A stretch of 64,000 bases of DNA. It comes from Hyphomicrobium sp. NDB2Meth4 (GTDB taxonomy: Bacteria > Pseudomonadota > Alphaproteobacteria > Rhizobiales > Hyphomicrobiaceae). Numbering within the stretch: position 1 is the first letter of the stretch; each line of letters starts with the position of its first letter. Below the pieces are notes generated by a model, which saw only the letters and a list, made by a program, of their open reading frames with translations, ran no database searches and was not told the origin of the DNA. The DNA is taken from the NCBI RefSeq assembly GCF_900117445.1, contig NZ_FPEJ01000013.1:496001-560000 (forward strand), written 5' to 3'. Shown piece after piece: positions 15,638 to 23,938 of this stretch. A program made the translations under genes and the position numbers.

Positions 15638-15927
15638 TCGCGGTCCACGGATAGCGCCAGTGTCCGCCGATCGGGATAGTCCTTTTTGGGGTCCGGCTGC
15701 TCTTCCTTGCCATCTTCCACCCATGCAAGGCACCCTTCACGAAATGACCGCGAACGCGCTGTGCAGTCGCGCGCGTCCTGCACCGCTTTCCGCTCCGCCC
15801 AAGCGTATCCGGCCTTGTGGCCAGAGCAATCTTTGGTGCAGCGATAGCCGTGAAACTCCGCCAGCGCAGGCGTGGAAGACAAAACGGCCATTCCGGCGAG
15901 AATGATAAACCCATTGAAAATATTCAT
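15634..15927 (-). CDS. Small exported cysteine-rich protein
   Basis: 97 aa. Signal peptide at 1-22 (hydrophobic I-I-L-A-G-M-A-V-L, then A-L-A). The mature part has Y-R-C-T-K-D-C-S-G-H-K-A-G-Y-x-W-A-E and R-D-C-T...F-R-E-G-C, that is four cysteines likely in two disulfides. The C-S-G-H-x-A-G-Y-x-W-A pattern recurs in small proteobacterial periplasmic proteins of unknown role. The start is the ATG at 15927; a much longer frame on this strand is only the shadow of the gene opposite. Confidence 0.65.
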   Translation of the reverse strand: MNIFNGFIILAGMAVLSSTPALAEFHGYRCTKDCSGHKAGYAWAERKAVQDARDCTARSRSFREGCLAWVEDGKEEQPDPKKDYPDRRTLALSVDRD

Positions 15928-16059
15928 TACAATGAACAATACAGAATCTTTGACACGCCTTGCAATGCAAAAGAGCTGATCAATTACAGGCGACAAGCCC
16001 CCGGCCGTTGCGCGCTGTCGTGCTTTCCTCAGCCGAATATTTGGCAGGACCGCGGCCCT

Positions 16060-17115
16060 TTGCGAACGATCCTCTCCACCCTTGGCATGTGCGCCGCGCT
16101 CGTGATGTGCGTTGTCTCGGGCGCGATGAACTATCTGTTCCTCTCCTCGCTCGGCAAGACGGCGCTGGAAGGCCAGGTGCTGGGCGCGGCCTCGGCGGCG
16201 GCAGATATCCTGAAAGACTTGATGCCGTTCTTTATCGCGTGGAGCTGGCAGGCAAGGCGGTTCGTGGCGGCGCTCGCAGGATCGCTTGCCTTTGCGTTCT
16301 TCGCCGCGTTCTCGTTCTTCAGCGCCCTCGGGTTTGCGGCTGACAATCGCGGCGCGCTTGTGGAAGGCCGCGAGGCTCTGACCGCTACATACAAGAGTGT
16401 GCAAGCTGAACAAGCGGCGCTTGAGGCGCGTCTCACGGCGCTGCCTCCCCATCGCCCGGCCCCCGTCGTGCGCGAAGACCTGGAAAGCCACAAGCAGAAC
16501 CGCCGCTGGAGCGCCACCAAAGACTGCACGGATGCGACGGAAGCCGAGAGCCGCGCCTATTGCGCGCGCTATTTCAAGCTTCGCGCTGAACTGGCGGCGG
16601 GCACGGAAGTCGAGAGCCTCACTGGGAAGATCGCGGCGCTTAAAAGTGAAGCCTCGCGCCTGCGCGATGCCGGGGCCGGACAGGTGACAGATCCGCAAGT
16701 ATCGCTCTTGAGCCGCATCTTCGGCCAAGCATCCGAACCTGTGCGCCTCGCTCTCACCATCGCCATCGCGCTGCTGGTTGAGATCGGCGCTTCGCTGGGG
16801 CTGTTTCTGGCGAGCGGACATGGCGTAGCCAAACCGACGTCTGCGCCTCCGGCCTCCATCCCGCAAACGGGATCGGTCGAAGATTTTTGTCTGGAGGCTC
16901 TGATGCCAGCCAAGAGCGGAGCCGTCAGCGTTGAAGACCTATTCGCCGCGTACCGGGACTGGTGCCGCGAACGAGAGTTCGGCGCGCTCAACGCCGCACA
17001 GTTCAAGGCGACGTTTACTGGTCTCGCCGCGAGCATCGGCATCCCGGAAGAGGCAGGAGGATTCCGCGGCATCGCCGTCGCAGGCCCCGCGGGTGACGAG
17101 CGCATGGCGGCTTGA
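16060..17115 (+). CDS. Membrane protein with coiled coil and soluble C-terminal domain
   Basis: 351 aa from TTG at 16060 with AGGA 9 bp upstream. ATG 16090 is an alternative, and the frame is open upstream to about 15817 without protein character. Hydrophobic segments lie at about 8-30, 48-66 and 68-90. A coiled coil rich in A, E and L follows (T-A-T-Y-K-S-V-Q-A-E-Q-A-A-L-E), then a charged region with two Cys, another membrane helix near residue 235, and a C-terminal domain with V-E-D-L-F-A-A-Y-R-D-W-C. That last pattern resembles the small C-terminal domain of some phage/plasmid primases. Function unknown; no partner is obvious. Confidence 0.6.
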   Translation: MRTILSTLGMCAALVMCVVSGAMNYLFLSSLGKTALEGQVLGAASAAADILKDLMPFFIAWSWQARRFVAALAGSLAFAFFAAFSFFSALGFAADNRGALVEGREALTATYKSVQAEQAALEARLTALPPHRPAPVVREDLESHKQNRRWSATKDCTDATEAESRAYCARYFKLRAELAAGTEVESLTGKIAALKSEASRLRDAGAGQVTDPQVSLLSRIFGQASEPVRLALTIAIALLVEIGASLGLFLASGHGVAKPTSAPPASIPQTGSVEDFCLEALMPAKSGAVSVEDLFAAYRDWCREREFGALNAAQFKATFTGLAASIGIPEEAGGFRGIAVAGPAGDERMAA

Positions 17116-17117
17116 GC

Positions 17118-18611
17118 TTATCGCTCACGATCAATGTCACGATTGCGCGCGGGCGGCGGGGTACGGTCGCCATTACGGAGCCGGTCAAGGCGCTGCTCCA
17201 TCGAAGGCTGACGCGGTTGCTCGGGGGCTTCCTGCTGCAGGGGCGCGCGTGCGGGCGTGCTCGAACCATCTTTCGCGCGTTCCGGCGCTTTGGGCATCTC
17301 CCGCTCTTGCTGCGCCTTCGGCCTGCTTGAGCGCGCCGCTTCTGCCCGTTTCGATGCAGGCCTTGCCTGCGCCTCGAACTCCTTCATCACGGGCGGGGCT
17401 TCGAGCGTGCGCTTGATCTGGCTCTGATCGGTGCGAAGCTCGCGCAGCAACGCGGCGTGCCGGTCACGCACGTCTTTGATGTCGGCCTGCAGCCGCTGGC
17501 GATCAGACATCTGTGCGTCGATCAGGGCCTGACGCTGGTCCCGGTCGCGTGCGAGGGCCAGATAGGCTTCGCGCTCATTTTGCTTCTGCACGGCAGCATG
17601 CTTGCCGCTTACGCGGGCCCATAGGCCCCGGACTCCGGTATCAAACCGCGCGGCGCGGGCTTTGGACTCGTCCTGACGGCGCTGCTGCTGTCCGGCATCG
17701 AGGCGTTGGCGTTCCTGCCGGTGCGCGAGCACCATCTCTTTGCGCTTATGGTCGAGCGGCGCAAGATCGCGGCGCTTTTGAAGCTCTGCCTCGGCGCGGT
17801 GGCGCTGGAAGGTGCCCGCCAGATCCTTGGCCAGCTGCGCGCGGGCCTCGGCAACGCCGGGCAACTTGTCCGGCTCCCCCAGACGCTTGGCAATATCCTT
17901 CGTCTTCTTGCCGACGGCCCGCGCCACAGAGAACACTTCGCCTTCCGGCGAGAGGGCGACATGCCCGCGCCGGTCGCCGCGGGCCAGCGTAAAGCCCCGG
18001 CTTTTGAGCGCCTGCATGAAGGCAGCCATCGAGTCTGAAACCGCCCAGCATTCCTGCATCATGGATTTGAGATCGCGGGCATCGCGCCCCGCGCGCTTGG
18101 CCTGATGCCATTCGGCGAGCGTGAAGTTGCGGGGATCGGCCTCGCGGCTGTTCATCAGGCCGCGCGGCATCTTCCAGCCATTCTCGATGTAAAGCTCGCG
18201 GCTCAAGTCCCGCAGCTTGGTCTTGAAAAAGGGGAGGTTCTTCGCCGTCATGGTGTCGGCGTCAATCCGGCTCCAGACAGCGTGCGCGTGCCTGCGGCCC
18301 TCCTTCTCATGGAAGACGACGATGCGCGGCTGGCCCTTGAGGCCGTTCTTCTCCTCAACCCATTCGATGGCAGATTCAAACGTCTCCACCGGCACCCGCT
18401 CTTGGGGAGGCGGGTTCAGCGAGACCGAGAAGAGGAATTGTCTGCACTTCGTGCCCCGGCTCATCCCATGAGCCTCTTTCAGCGCGCCGACGATATCGTC
18501 CGAGGCGAATCCCCGGATTTCATGAACCTCAATATGCTCGTTGTCACGGCTATTCAAAAGATGAAGCGCAAGCTGTTTGCCGCCGCCGCGTTGCGCACCC
18601 TTCAGGATCAT
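17118..18611 (-). CDS. Relaxase/mobilization nuclease
   Basis: 497 aa. The relaxase metal-binding motif is seen as H-E-K-E-G-R-R-H-A-H-A-V-W-S-R-I-D, with H101, H108 and H110. The N-terminal domain (about 1-200) fits MOB relaxases. The rest is a long Arg/Gln/Ala-rich coiled coil and a proline-rich tail. I see no tyrosine in the first 135 residues, where MOBP/MOBQ relaxases normally keep the nicking tyrosine, so nicking chemistry may differ. It starts 6 bp after the MobC-like gene, as in many mobilization operons. It would nick at an oriT that I could not locate. Confidence 0.85.
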   Translation of the reverse strand: MILKGAQRGGGKQLALHLLNSRDNEHIEVHEIRGFASDDIVGALKEAHGMSRGTKCRQFLFSVSLNPPPQERVPVETFESAIEWVEEKNGLKGQPRIVVFHEKEGRRHAHAVWSRIDADTMTAKNLPFFKTKLRDLSRELYIENGWKMPRGLMNSREADPRNFTLAEWHQAKRAGRDARDLKSMMQECWAVSDSMAAFMQALKSRGFTLARGDRRGHVALSPEGEVFSVARAVGKKTKDIAKRLGEPDKLPGVAEARAQLAKDLAGTFQRHRAEAELQKRRDLAPLDHKRKEMVLAHRQERQRLDAGQQQRRQDESKARAARFDTGVRGLWARVSGKHAAVQKQNEREAYLALARDRDQRQALIDAQMSDRQRLQADIKDVRDRHAALLRELRTDQSQIKRTLEAPPVMKEFEAQARPASKRAEAARSSRPKAQQEREMPKAPERAKDGSSTPARAPLQQEAPEQPRQPSMEQRLDRLRNGDRTPPPARNRDIDRER

Positions 18612-18617
18612 CCGGGC

Positions 18618-19016
18618 CTACCTTTCCCGGATGCCGAGACCCTTCATCAGGAGGGCCTTCAAGTCGGAAATATCGGCGCAGGCTTTGAGAAGCGCAGCCT
18701 CCGTCTCCGGCGTGACCGGCAATGCGCCCATGCGGGCCAGCCCGGCCATCTCCCTCAGGCTGCTTCCGGCATCCGATTTGCCGAGAAGGGCTAGCACCTT
18801 CGCAAGAGCCGCATGATCTTTGACGGGAGCGCCCCCGCGCGGCCGCCGCTTCGCAGCGGGCTCATTGTCATTGGCGGGAAACAGCCGCTCCCGCGCATAG
18901 GCACTTTTGGATTGTCTGCCCGCGCGGCGCTCAAGCTCGGCATCCTGCTCCGGGGTGAGCGGAACAGAGAGAATTCGCCGGGCTTTGGTTTGTTTCGGGC
19001 GCTCTTCGGGCATCAT
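18618..19016 (-). CDS. MobC-like relaxosome accessory protein
   Basis: 132 aa. R-I-L-S-V-P-L-T-P-E-Q-D-A-E-L-E-R-R-A near residue 15, then S-A-Y-A-R-E-R-L-F, is the ribbon-helix-helix type N-terminus common in MobC proteins that open DNA at oriT. The C-terminal half is helical. The gene ends 6 bp before the relaxase on the same strand. The 54 bp upstream (19017-19070) contains CAGCC and GGCTG arms on the leftward strand and is a possible oriT location, unproven. Confidence 0.7.
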   Translation of the reverse strand: MMPEERPKQTKARRILSVPLTPEQDAELERRAGRQSKSAYARERLFPANDNEPAAKRRPRGGAPVKDHAALAKVLALLGKSDAGSSLREMAGLARMGALPVTPETEAALLKACADISDLKALLMKGLGIRER

Positions 19017-19070
19017 GCCCGTGAGAATGCCACGCCTTTTGCAACCAGCCGGGCGGAAGGCTGCCGGGGT

Positions 19071-20249
19071 CTAGGCAGAAGAGCCTCCTGCGCCGGACTT
19101 GAGATCGTCAACGTCCAGAAACCGGCGTGACCGAACAGGATCGATCCGCTCCGCCTGCGCCAGCGCCCAATGGGCCCACTGCTCAAGGGCATCATCCGGC
19201 ATGGGCGGATCAAGCGTAGGGTTCAGCGTTCGAACCTGCGCGACATACTCACGTATATCGCGGGCTCGTTGAAGGGCCTGGGCTTCGTCCAGCAATCGAT
19301 CGACCCGGGCTTTCTCCAACGCGGCGATCCGCTCGCGCTCCTTGCGCACGGCCTCCTCGCGCGCTTTTCGTGCCTCCGCGATGCGCTCATGGCGGCGCTG
19401 CACCGTCCATTTGTGGCTTTGAATCTGGTCTGCGCGGTATCGCTCCTCGCCGATGACCATGAGATCAACGATGATGGCTCTTAGGCGCTGCTCGATTGGT
19501 TTCTCAGGCTCGTCATCGGCAAGCGTTTGCGGCGGACCATCGTGACGGTAGGACTTAAGGCTCAAACGAAGGCGTTCGCGCTTTGACGCGTCAGCGTCTT
19601 TAGCGGCGTGCCCTCGCAGGGGAATAATCTCCAAGGTGAGCCGAAGATGGGAAATGCCAATGCTGGCTGTTATCTCCTGTGCCTTCTCATCGTTGATGGA
19701 GCCGCTGCACCCCTGGGCCGACAGCGCGAGCAAGAGTGCATTCCAGATGCGCAGCCGCCGCCTTTGCAGCGGCGTGTCAAAGACGGGTTTGTACCAGGCG
19801 TATTGGCGCTGCTGCTCCCGGAGCTTCTCGTCCTTCTCCAGAAGTTTGCGGATGGCCGGGTGCGCAATGCTGAAATCTTTCCGCACACGAACGGCATCAG
19901 TGCGCTTCTCTACGCGGGCGCGTACCGCCTCAATGGGCTCTGCAAACGTAGGCGCAGGAGGGTCGGGTTCGTTCTCGTCAATCGGCTCCGGCGGGTAGTG
20001 CCAGTACCGATCCTGCCCAATCGTCACCGCGTCGCGGTGGCCCGGTTCGCGCGGCGGCAAAGGAAACTGGGCGACCCGGTGCCCAGCCTTCTTCTTGTTC
20101 CAAAAGCCGCGTGGCGGAACCGGGATGGCAGCGTTCCGGCAAGCCTTGGCGAGGCCCACGTCCGAAATCTGGAACCGGGCTGCGATGTCCCGCATCGGCT
20201 CCGACCAGACCAGATTGTAGAGTTCCTGCCGCGCAAAACTGTGCCCCAT
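19071..20249 (-). CDS. Conserved hypothetical protein of mobile elements
   Basis: 392 aa. The N-terminus, with R-Q-E-L-Y-N-L-V-W-S-E-P, I-A-A-R-F-Q-I-S-D-V-G-L-A-K-A-C and I-P-V-P-P-R-G-F-W-N-K, is a recurrent helix-turn-helix-like module in element-borne proteins whose role I do not know. Residues 270-350 form a long charged coiled coil. No enzymatic motif is seen. It is upstream of mobC on the same strand (54 bp gap) and is the last recognised gene of the element before the chromosomal junction. Confidence 0.65.
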   Translation of the reverse strand: MGHSFARQELYNLVWSEPMRDIAARFQISDVGLAKACRNAAIPVPPRGFWNKKKAGHRVAQFPLPPREPGHRDAVTIGQDRYWHYPPEPIDENEPDPPAPTFAEPIEAVRARVEKRTDAVRVRKDFSIAHPAIRKLLEKDEKLREQQRQYAWYKPVFDTPLQRRRLRIWNALLLALSAQGCSGSINDEKAQEITASIGISHLRLTLEIIPLRGHAAKDADASKRERLRLSLKSYRHDGPPQTLADDEPEKPIEQRLRAIIVDLMVIGEERYRADQIQSHKWTVQRRHERIAEARKAREEAVRKERERIAALEKARVDRLLDEAQALQRARDIREYVAQVRTLNPTLDPPMPDDALEQWAHWALAQAERIDPVRSRRFLDVDDLKSGAGGSSA

Positions 20250-20706
20250 GATCGCCCCCTTCGATTTTCAGGGCAGTATAGCCACGGAGGGAGGCTCAGC
20301 TAAGCGCTTATGGTTCCGGGGAAAATGCCGTGTTTACGGCTTCCAGAGCGTTGTTCCACTCCCGCAACTCATCCAAGATTTGGTTCGAACATTGTGCGTC
20401 TAGGTCCACCAACCACGCATGACCTTTGGTCCGGCCCGTAGGGTCCGCGTTGGTCCGCGATATTTCTTCCAGCCTCCCAGACTGTGAGTCCGCTCCCCTG
20501 CTGCCGAGCGTTCATCCATGGATACGGCGCCGCCTATTCGGGTTTCCCCAGGTAGCGTAATTCCACCTGCGTTCCTGGCGTAACTGACGGAGTCGTGCCC
20601 CGTGCCTACGCACCGAGGCGGATGCTAGCTTTGGCATCCAGCACGCCTCCACATTCGCCATCTCCGCGCCTAGCCGCAGATGGTCACAAACAAAAAGGAA
20701 CAAGCG
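20250..20706. other. Element/chromosome junction region with a possible gene remnant
   Basis: No intact gene is seen. On the minus strand a frame from 20511 to a TAA at 20308-20310 has protein-like composition in its last 45 codons (G-R-T-K-G-H-A-W-L-V-D-L-D, then L-D-E-L-R-E-W-N-N-A-L-E-A). It lacks a start codon in a useful position, so it may be the broken tail of a gene. No tRNA gene, direct repeat or insertion sequence is recognised. This is the likely right-hand side of the element. Confidence 0.35.
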
Positions 20707-21753
20707 GTGGAATTGGATATGGCAAAGCTCGAGCCCCTGCTCGGGACGATGGTGAATGAGATCGGCGCGGCAGCAAACGCCGCCCTAGTCCTTACCGGCG
20801 ATAAGCTGGGTCTCTATCGCGCTCTCGCCGACGGACCCATCAATTCCGCCGAGCTTGCCCAGAAGACTGCAACGCATGAGCGTTATGTACGTGAGTGGCT
20901 GAGTGCGCAGGCTGCATCAGGCTACGTCTCGTGCGACGCAGCAGCGGGTACGTTCTGGCTCTCCCCTGAGCAAACTGCGGTTTTCGCGGACGAAGAGAGT
21001 CCCGTGCTCATGACAGGTGGGTTCTACTCGCTGTCAGCGGTCTTTGCTGATGAGCCGAGACTCACTGAAGCGTTCAAGAGCGGGAAGGGGCTGGGTTGGG
21101 GAGATCGATGCAACTGCCTGTTCTGTGGTGTCGAGCGGTTCTTTCGCCCCGGCTACAAGCAGCACTTGGTCAGCGATTGGCTGTCGGCACTCGATGGCGT
21201 GATTGAGAAGCTCGAGCGCGGCGCAAAGGTTGCCGATGTTGGCTGCGGCCACGGCGCTTCAACTTTGATAATGGCGCAAGCATTCCCAAACTCGCAGTTC
21301 GTCGGCTACGACTTTCATGACGCTTCGATAGATCATGCACGCCGTCACGGAAACGGCGTTGCCAACGTGCGCTTCGAGACGGCGAGTGCGCAAAATTACG
21401 CAGGCACCGGATTTGACCTCGTTACGATCTTTGATGCCTTTCACGACATGGGAGATCCAGAGGGCGCAGCAAGACACGCCCGCAACTCGCTCAAAAGCGA
21501 CGGCACTCTGATGCTCGTTGAGCCCATGGCTGGCGACACGCTGAGTGAGAACCTGAACCCGGTAGGCCGCGTCTATTACGCATTCTCGACCAGCGTGTGC
21601 GTCCCTTGCTCGCTGGGCCAGGAAGTAGGCGCTGCGCTCGGGGCCCAGGCGGGCGAGAAGCGCCTCTCAGAGGTCATTCGGCAGGGAGGCTTCTCAAAAG
21701 TTCGCCGGGCTGCCGAGACCCCATTCAACATGGTGCTCGAAGCCCGCCTATAA
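20707..21753 (+). CDS. Class I SAM-dependent methyltransferase with winged-helix N-terminus
   Basis: 348 aa from GTG at 20707, chosen because AAAGGA sits 7 bp upstream; ATG at 20680 (nine codons more, no ribosome site) is the alternative. Residues 15-90 look like a winged helix (L-G-L-Y-R-A-L-A-D-G-P, E-R-Y-V-R-E-W-L). The SAM-binding glycine motif V-A-D-V-G-C-G-H-G-A-S is at about residue 180. F-D-L-V-T-I-F-D-A-F-H-D-M and L-V-E-P-M-A-G-D follow. This layout matches Rv2258c-like methyltransferases, which act on small molecules; the substrate is unknown. First chromosomal gene right of the element. Confidence 0.85.
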   Translation: MELDMAKLEPLLGTMVNEIGAAANAALVLTGDKLGLYRALADGPINSAELAQKTATHERYVREWLSAQAASGYVSCDAAAGTFWLSPEQTAVFADEESPVLMTGGFYSLSAVFADEPRLTEAFKSGKGLGWGDRCNCLFCGVERFFRPGYKQHLVSDWLSALDGVIEKLERGAKVADVGCGHGASTLIMAQAFPNSQFVGYDFHDASIDHARRHGNGVANVRFETASAQNYAGTGFDLVTIFDAFHDMGDPEGAARHARNSLKSDGTLMLVEPMAGDTLSENLNPVGRVYYAFSTSVCVPCSLGQEVGAALGAQAGEKRLSEVIRQGGFSKVRRAAETPFNMVLEARL

Positions 21754-21861
21754 CGTGAACCAGATGCGCTCCCGTCGGCCATTCTGGCCGACGGGCAATT
21801 GGCTGCAGCCGTTCATCGTCTTCGATACCCTGAAGACGATGAACTCTGCGATGGATCGGTT

Positions 21862-22197
21862 CTACCGTTGATCAACGGGGCGAACCGTAAGGTTGTTGTC
21901 GTCCCGGCTCAGCTCGACACTCTCCAGCCCGGACTCACCCTTTGCGGTGGAGAGGACGACTGACTGCCCAGGGGAGAGCAGGGTCTCCACACGGATGGGC
22001 AGACCCTCCTGCTGGGAAAGCGTAGCGACAACACGGAAGCGGCCGGCTTCCTCGGTGTAGTAGGCGACCCCGTTGATGGCCCCAAGGTTGATCGAGTGGG
22101 CGCGCGGGCCATCCGCCGAGGCGGAACCCATGCTCGCCGAGCCGATCGATGCCGCTGCAATGCCCGCGGCGACGAGGGCGATTTTCCGAATGCTCAT
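21862..22197 (-). CDS. Small exported hypothetical protein
   Basis: 111 aa from the ATG at 22197, preceded by GGAGGC. A signal peptide with hydrophobic core V-A-A-G-I-A-A-A-S-I ends near A-S-A-D-G. The mature part (about 80 aa) alternates polar and hydrophobic residues like a beta sandwich (F-R-V-V-A-T-L, I-R-V-E-T-L-L, S-V-V-L-S-T). It is divergent from the LysR gene with a palindrome between them, so it is a likely LysR target. Not recognised. Confidence 0.7.
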   Translation of the reverse strand: MSIRKIALVAAGIAAASIGSASMGSASADGPRAHSINLGAINGVAYYTEEAGRFRVVATLSQQEGLPIRVETLLSPGQSVVLSTAKGESGLESVELSRDDNNLTVRPVDQR

Positions 22198-22281
22198 GAC
22201 AGCCTCCAATTGCTGATGTGAAGGCCAGGCACCGATGTGCTGGTCTGTTGCCAGGGAAGATGATACGGAGGGGTCTATTAG

Positions 22282-22295
22282 TCCAATGGATTGGA
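22282..22295. promoter_or_regulatory. Palindrome between exported protein and LysR gene
   Basis: TCCAAT (22282-22287) and ATTGGA (22290-22295) are perfect arms around GG, 6 bp before the LysR start and 84 bp before the divergent start. A LysR-type binding site and autoregulation are plausible. Confidence 0.4.
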
Positions 22296-22301
22296 TTGAT
22301 A

Positions 22302-23255
22302 ATGCCCATCGATCATATCAATTTAGCCCGGGTCGACCTCAATCTGCTCGTCGCCCTCGATGCCTTGCTCAGCGAGCGCAGCGTCACCAAGGCGGCGGCG
22401 CGGATCGGCATCGGCCAGTCGGCCATGAGCCACAACCTTGCGCGCTTGCGCGAGCTGTTCGGCGATGAGCTGATGACGCGCGGACCTGCGGGAATGCAGC
22501 CGACTCCCCGCGCCATGGCGTTGGCCGATCCTGTGCGTGTCGCGCTGGGGCAGATCGAGACGCTGGTCTCGCGTGAGCAGGTATTCGATCCCGCCACGGC
22601 CGAACGCGTGTTTCGCATAGGCCTGCCCGACAGTACCGAAGTCCTCATTGGGCCCGCACTGCTCGCGTACGTGTGCGAGCACGCCCCTGGTATCCGCTTC
22701 CGCTTCTACGCCGCCGAGGGCCAGGGACTACTCGATGATCTCGACGCTGACCGCCTCGACCTCGGCATTGGTGTCGGAGCATTTCCAGGCGGACAGGTGC
22801 ATCACAAGCGCCGCGTGCTGGCGACCGACAGCTACCTCGTCATGTTCAATGCCCGCAAAGTGCCGGTGTCGACGCCGATGTCGCTGGAGGATTACGTCCG
22901 CCTGCCGCAGGTACTGACCAGCTTGCGTCGCGGCGAGCGCGGCGTCGTGGATGACGCGCTTGAGAAGCTCGGCCTCAGCCGGACGATCGCACTCGTAACG
23001 CCGCGGTTCGTCGCCGTGCCCTTTCTTGTCGCCGGTGCGGCGGTCATAACCACGATGCACGCAAGGCTGGCCCGCTACTTCGCCGCGCAGATGGATTTGA
23101 GTCTCAGCCCGCCACCCATCGAACTCCCGCAGTTGACGACATCGCTGCTGTGGCACGCGTCCTACGACAGTGATCCCGCTCACATCTGGCTCCGCGATAC
23201 CATCATCCGCGTCGCCGCCGAGGAGCGCGAGAAAACCGCCAAGACGTCACGCTGA
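22302..23255 (+). CDS. LysR-family transcriptional regulator
   Basis: 317 aa from the ATG at 22302, where the typical L-A-R-V-D-L-N-L-L-V-A-L-D-A-L-L start begins. The helix-turn-helix is S-V-T-K-A-A-A-R-I-G-I-G-Q-S-A-M-S-H-N-L-A-R-L. A periplasmic-binding-like effector domain covers about residues 95-300. Sequence style is close to the NodD/LinR-like branch (L-F-x-D-E-L-M-T-R, P-T-P-R-A). The effector is unknown. It probably controls the divergent exported-protein gene. It is convergent with the response regulator gene, 20 bp apart. Confidence 0.9.
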   Translation: MPIDHINLARVDLNLLVALDALLSERSVTKAAARIGIGQSAMSHNLARLRELFGDELMTRGPAGMQPTPRAMALADPVRVALGQIETLVSREQVFDPATAERVFRIGLPDSTEVLIGPALLAYVCEHAPGIRFRFYAAEGQGLLDDLDADRLDLGIGVGAFPGGQVHHKRRVLATDSYLVMFNARKVPVSTPMSLEDYVRLPQVLTSLRRGERGVVDDALEKLGLSRTIALVTPRFVAVPFLVAGAAVITTMHARLARYFAAQMDLSLSPPPIELPQLTTSLLWHASYDSDPAHIWLRDTIIRVAAEEREKTAKTSR

Positions 23256-23275
23256 AGATCGACGCTGCCTCCGCG

Positions 23276-23938
23276 CTACACCGGGCCCGGCGCCACTACG
23301 GGGGCGACCAGGCCCTGGCGCATGCACAGGTATACGAGCTCGATATCGGAGCGCACGCCGAGCTTCGATTTGATCTCGTAGTGATAGTTCGCCACCGTCT
23401 TCGGACTGAGGTTGAATGCCTTTGCAATCTCTTCCGTCGACTTCGCCTCCAGGATCATGCGCAGGATCTCGAACTCGCGCGGCGAAAGCTCGTCGACGGG
23501 CGATGCGTCATCGCACAGCCGGCTGGTCGCCACGATGTAGTTGATCTCAGCGCACAGCGCCGGACGCCCCGCGTAGACGCTGCGTATCGCGCTGACGAGA
23601 ATGTCGGGCGGGCTGCTCTTGGTAACATACCCGCGTGCACCGGCGCGGAATGCCTGCTGCGCATAGGTTGCGCTGGCGTGCATCGTGAAAATCAAAACGC
23701 GCGCAGCAGAATCGCGCTGGCGTATCTGCCGCACGAGATCGATCCCGCCGCGCCCGGGCATCGAGATGTCGACGACGACCACGTCCGGCGCCGCGTCCTT
23801 GTATGCCTGGTAGCCGCTGCGTGCGTCCTCGGCCTCCGCGACGACGGCGATGTCGTCATGCATTTCTATCAGCCGGCGATAGCCCTGGCGCACGATAGCA
23901 TGATCATCGACAAGCAGAACGCGGATGGCCGTTCCCAT
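23276..23938 (-). CDS. NarL/FixJ-family response regulator
   Basis: 220 aa. The receiver domain (1-120) has the acidic pair D-D at 11-12, phosphoacceptor D57 in V-V-D-I-S-M-P-G, and the T-K-S lysine loop near 106. A LuxR-type helix-turn-helix lies at about 150-210 (L-S-P-R-E-F-E-I-L, T-E-E-I-A-K-A-F-N-L-S, T-V-A-N-Y-H). The ATG overlaps the stop of the histidine kinase gene (TGATG), making the two a coupled pair. Targets are unknown; the divergent cupin gene is the nearest candidate. Confidence 0.93.
   Translation of the reverse strand: MGTAIRVLLVDDHAIVRQGYRRLIEMHDDIAVVAEAEDARSGYQAYKDAAPDVVVVDISMPGRGGIDLVRQIRQRDSAARVLIFTMHASATYAQQAFRAGARGYVTKSSPPDILVSAIRSVYAGRPALCAEINYIVATSRLCDDASPVDELSPREFEILRMILEAKSTEEIAKAFNLSPKTVANYHYEIKSKLGVRSDIELVYLCMRQGLVAPVVAPGPV

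Larger units (their letters stand above)
1..20300. mobile_element. Integrated mobilizable element (right part; left end outside window)
   Basis: A run of accessory genes: a defence-like operon, serine resolvase, VirD4/TraG-type coupling protein, MobC-like protein, relaxase and many short unknown genes. It stops abruptly before a chromosomal methyltransferase gene at 20.7 kb. The first 4.4 kb looks AT-richer by eye than the 20.7-64 kb part. No type IV secretion channel genes (VirB4, VirB6 and so on) are visible, so mobilizable is preferred over conjugative. The right boundary is approximate, because no attachment repeat can be defined without the left end, and no tRNA gene is seen at the right junction. 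The mobile nature is inference from gene content. Confidence 0.7.

Noticed and set aside
15634-16866. Long minus-strand open frame (410 codons) opposite the membrane/coiled-coil protein
   Set aside because: Only its last 97 codons (15634-15927) carry a signal peptide and Cys motif; the remainder is arginine/histidine-rich low-complexity shadow of the opposite gene.
19017-19070. oriT upstream of mobC
   Set aside because: Only weak short arms (CAGCC/GGCTG); no known nick-site consensus found, so not annotated as oriT.
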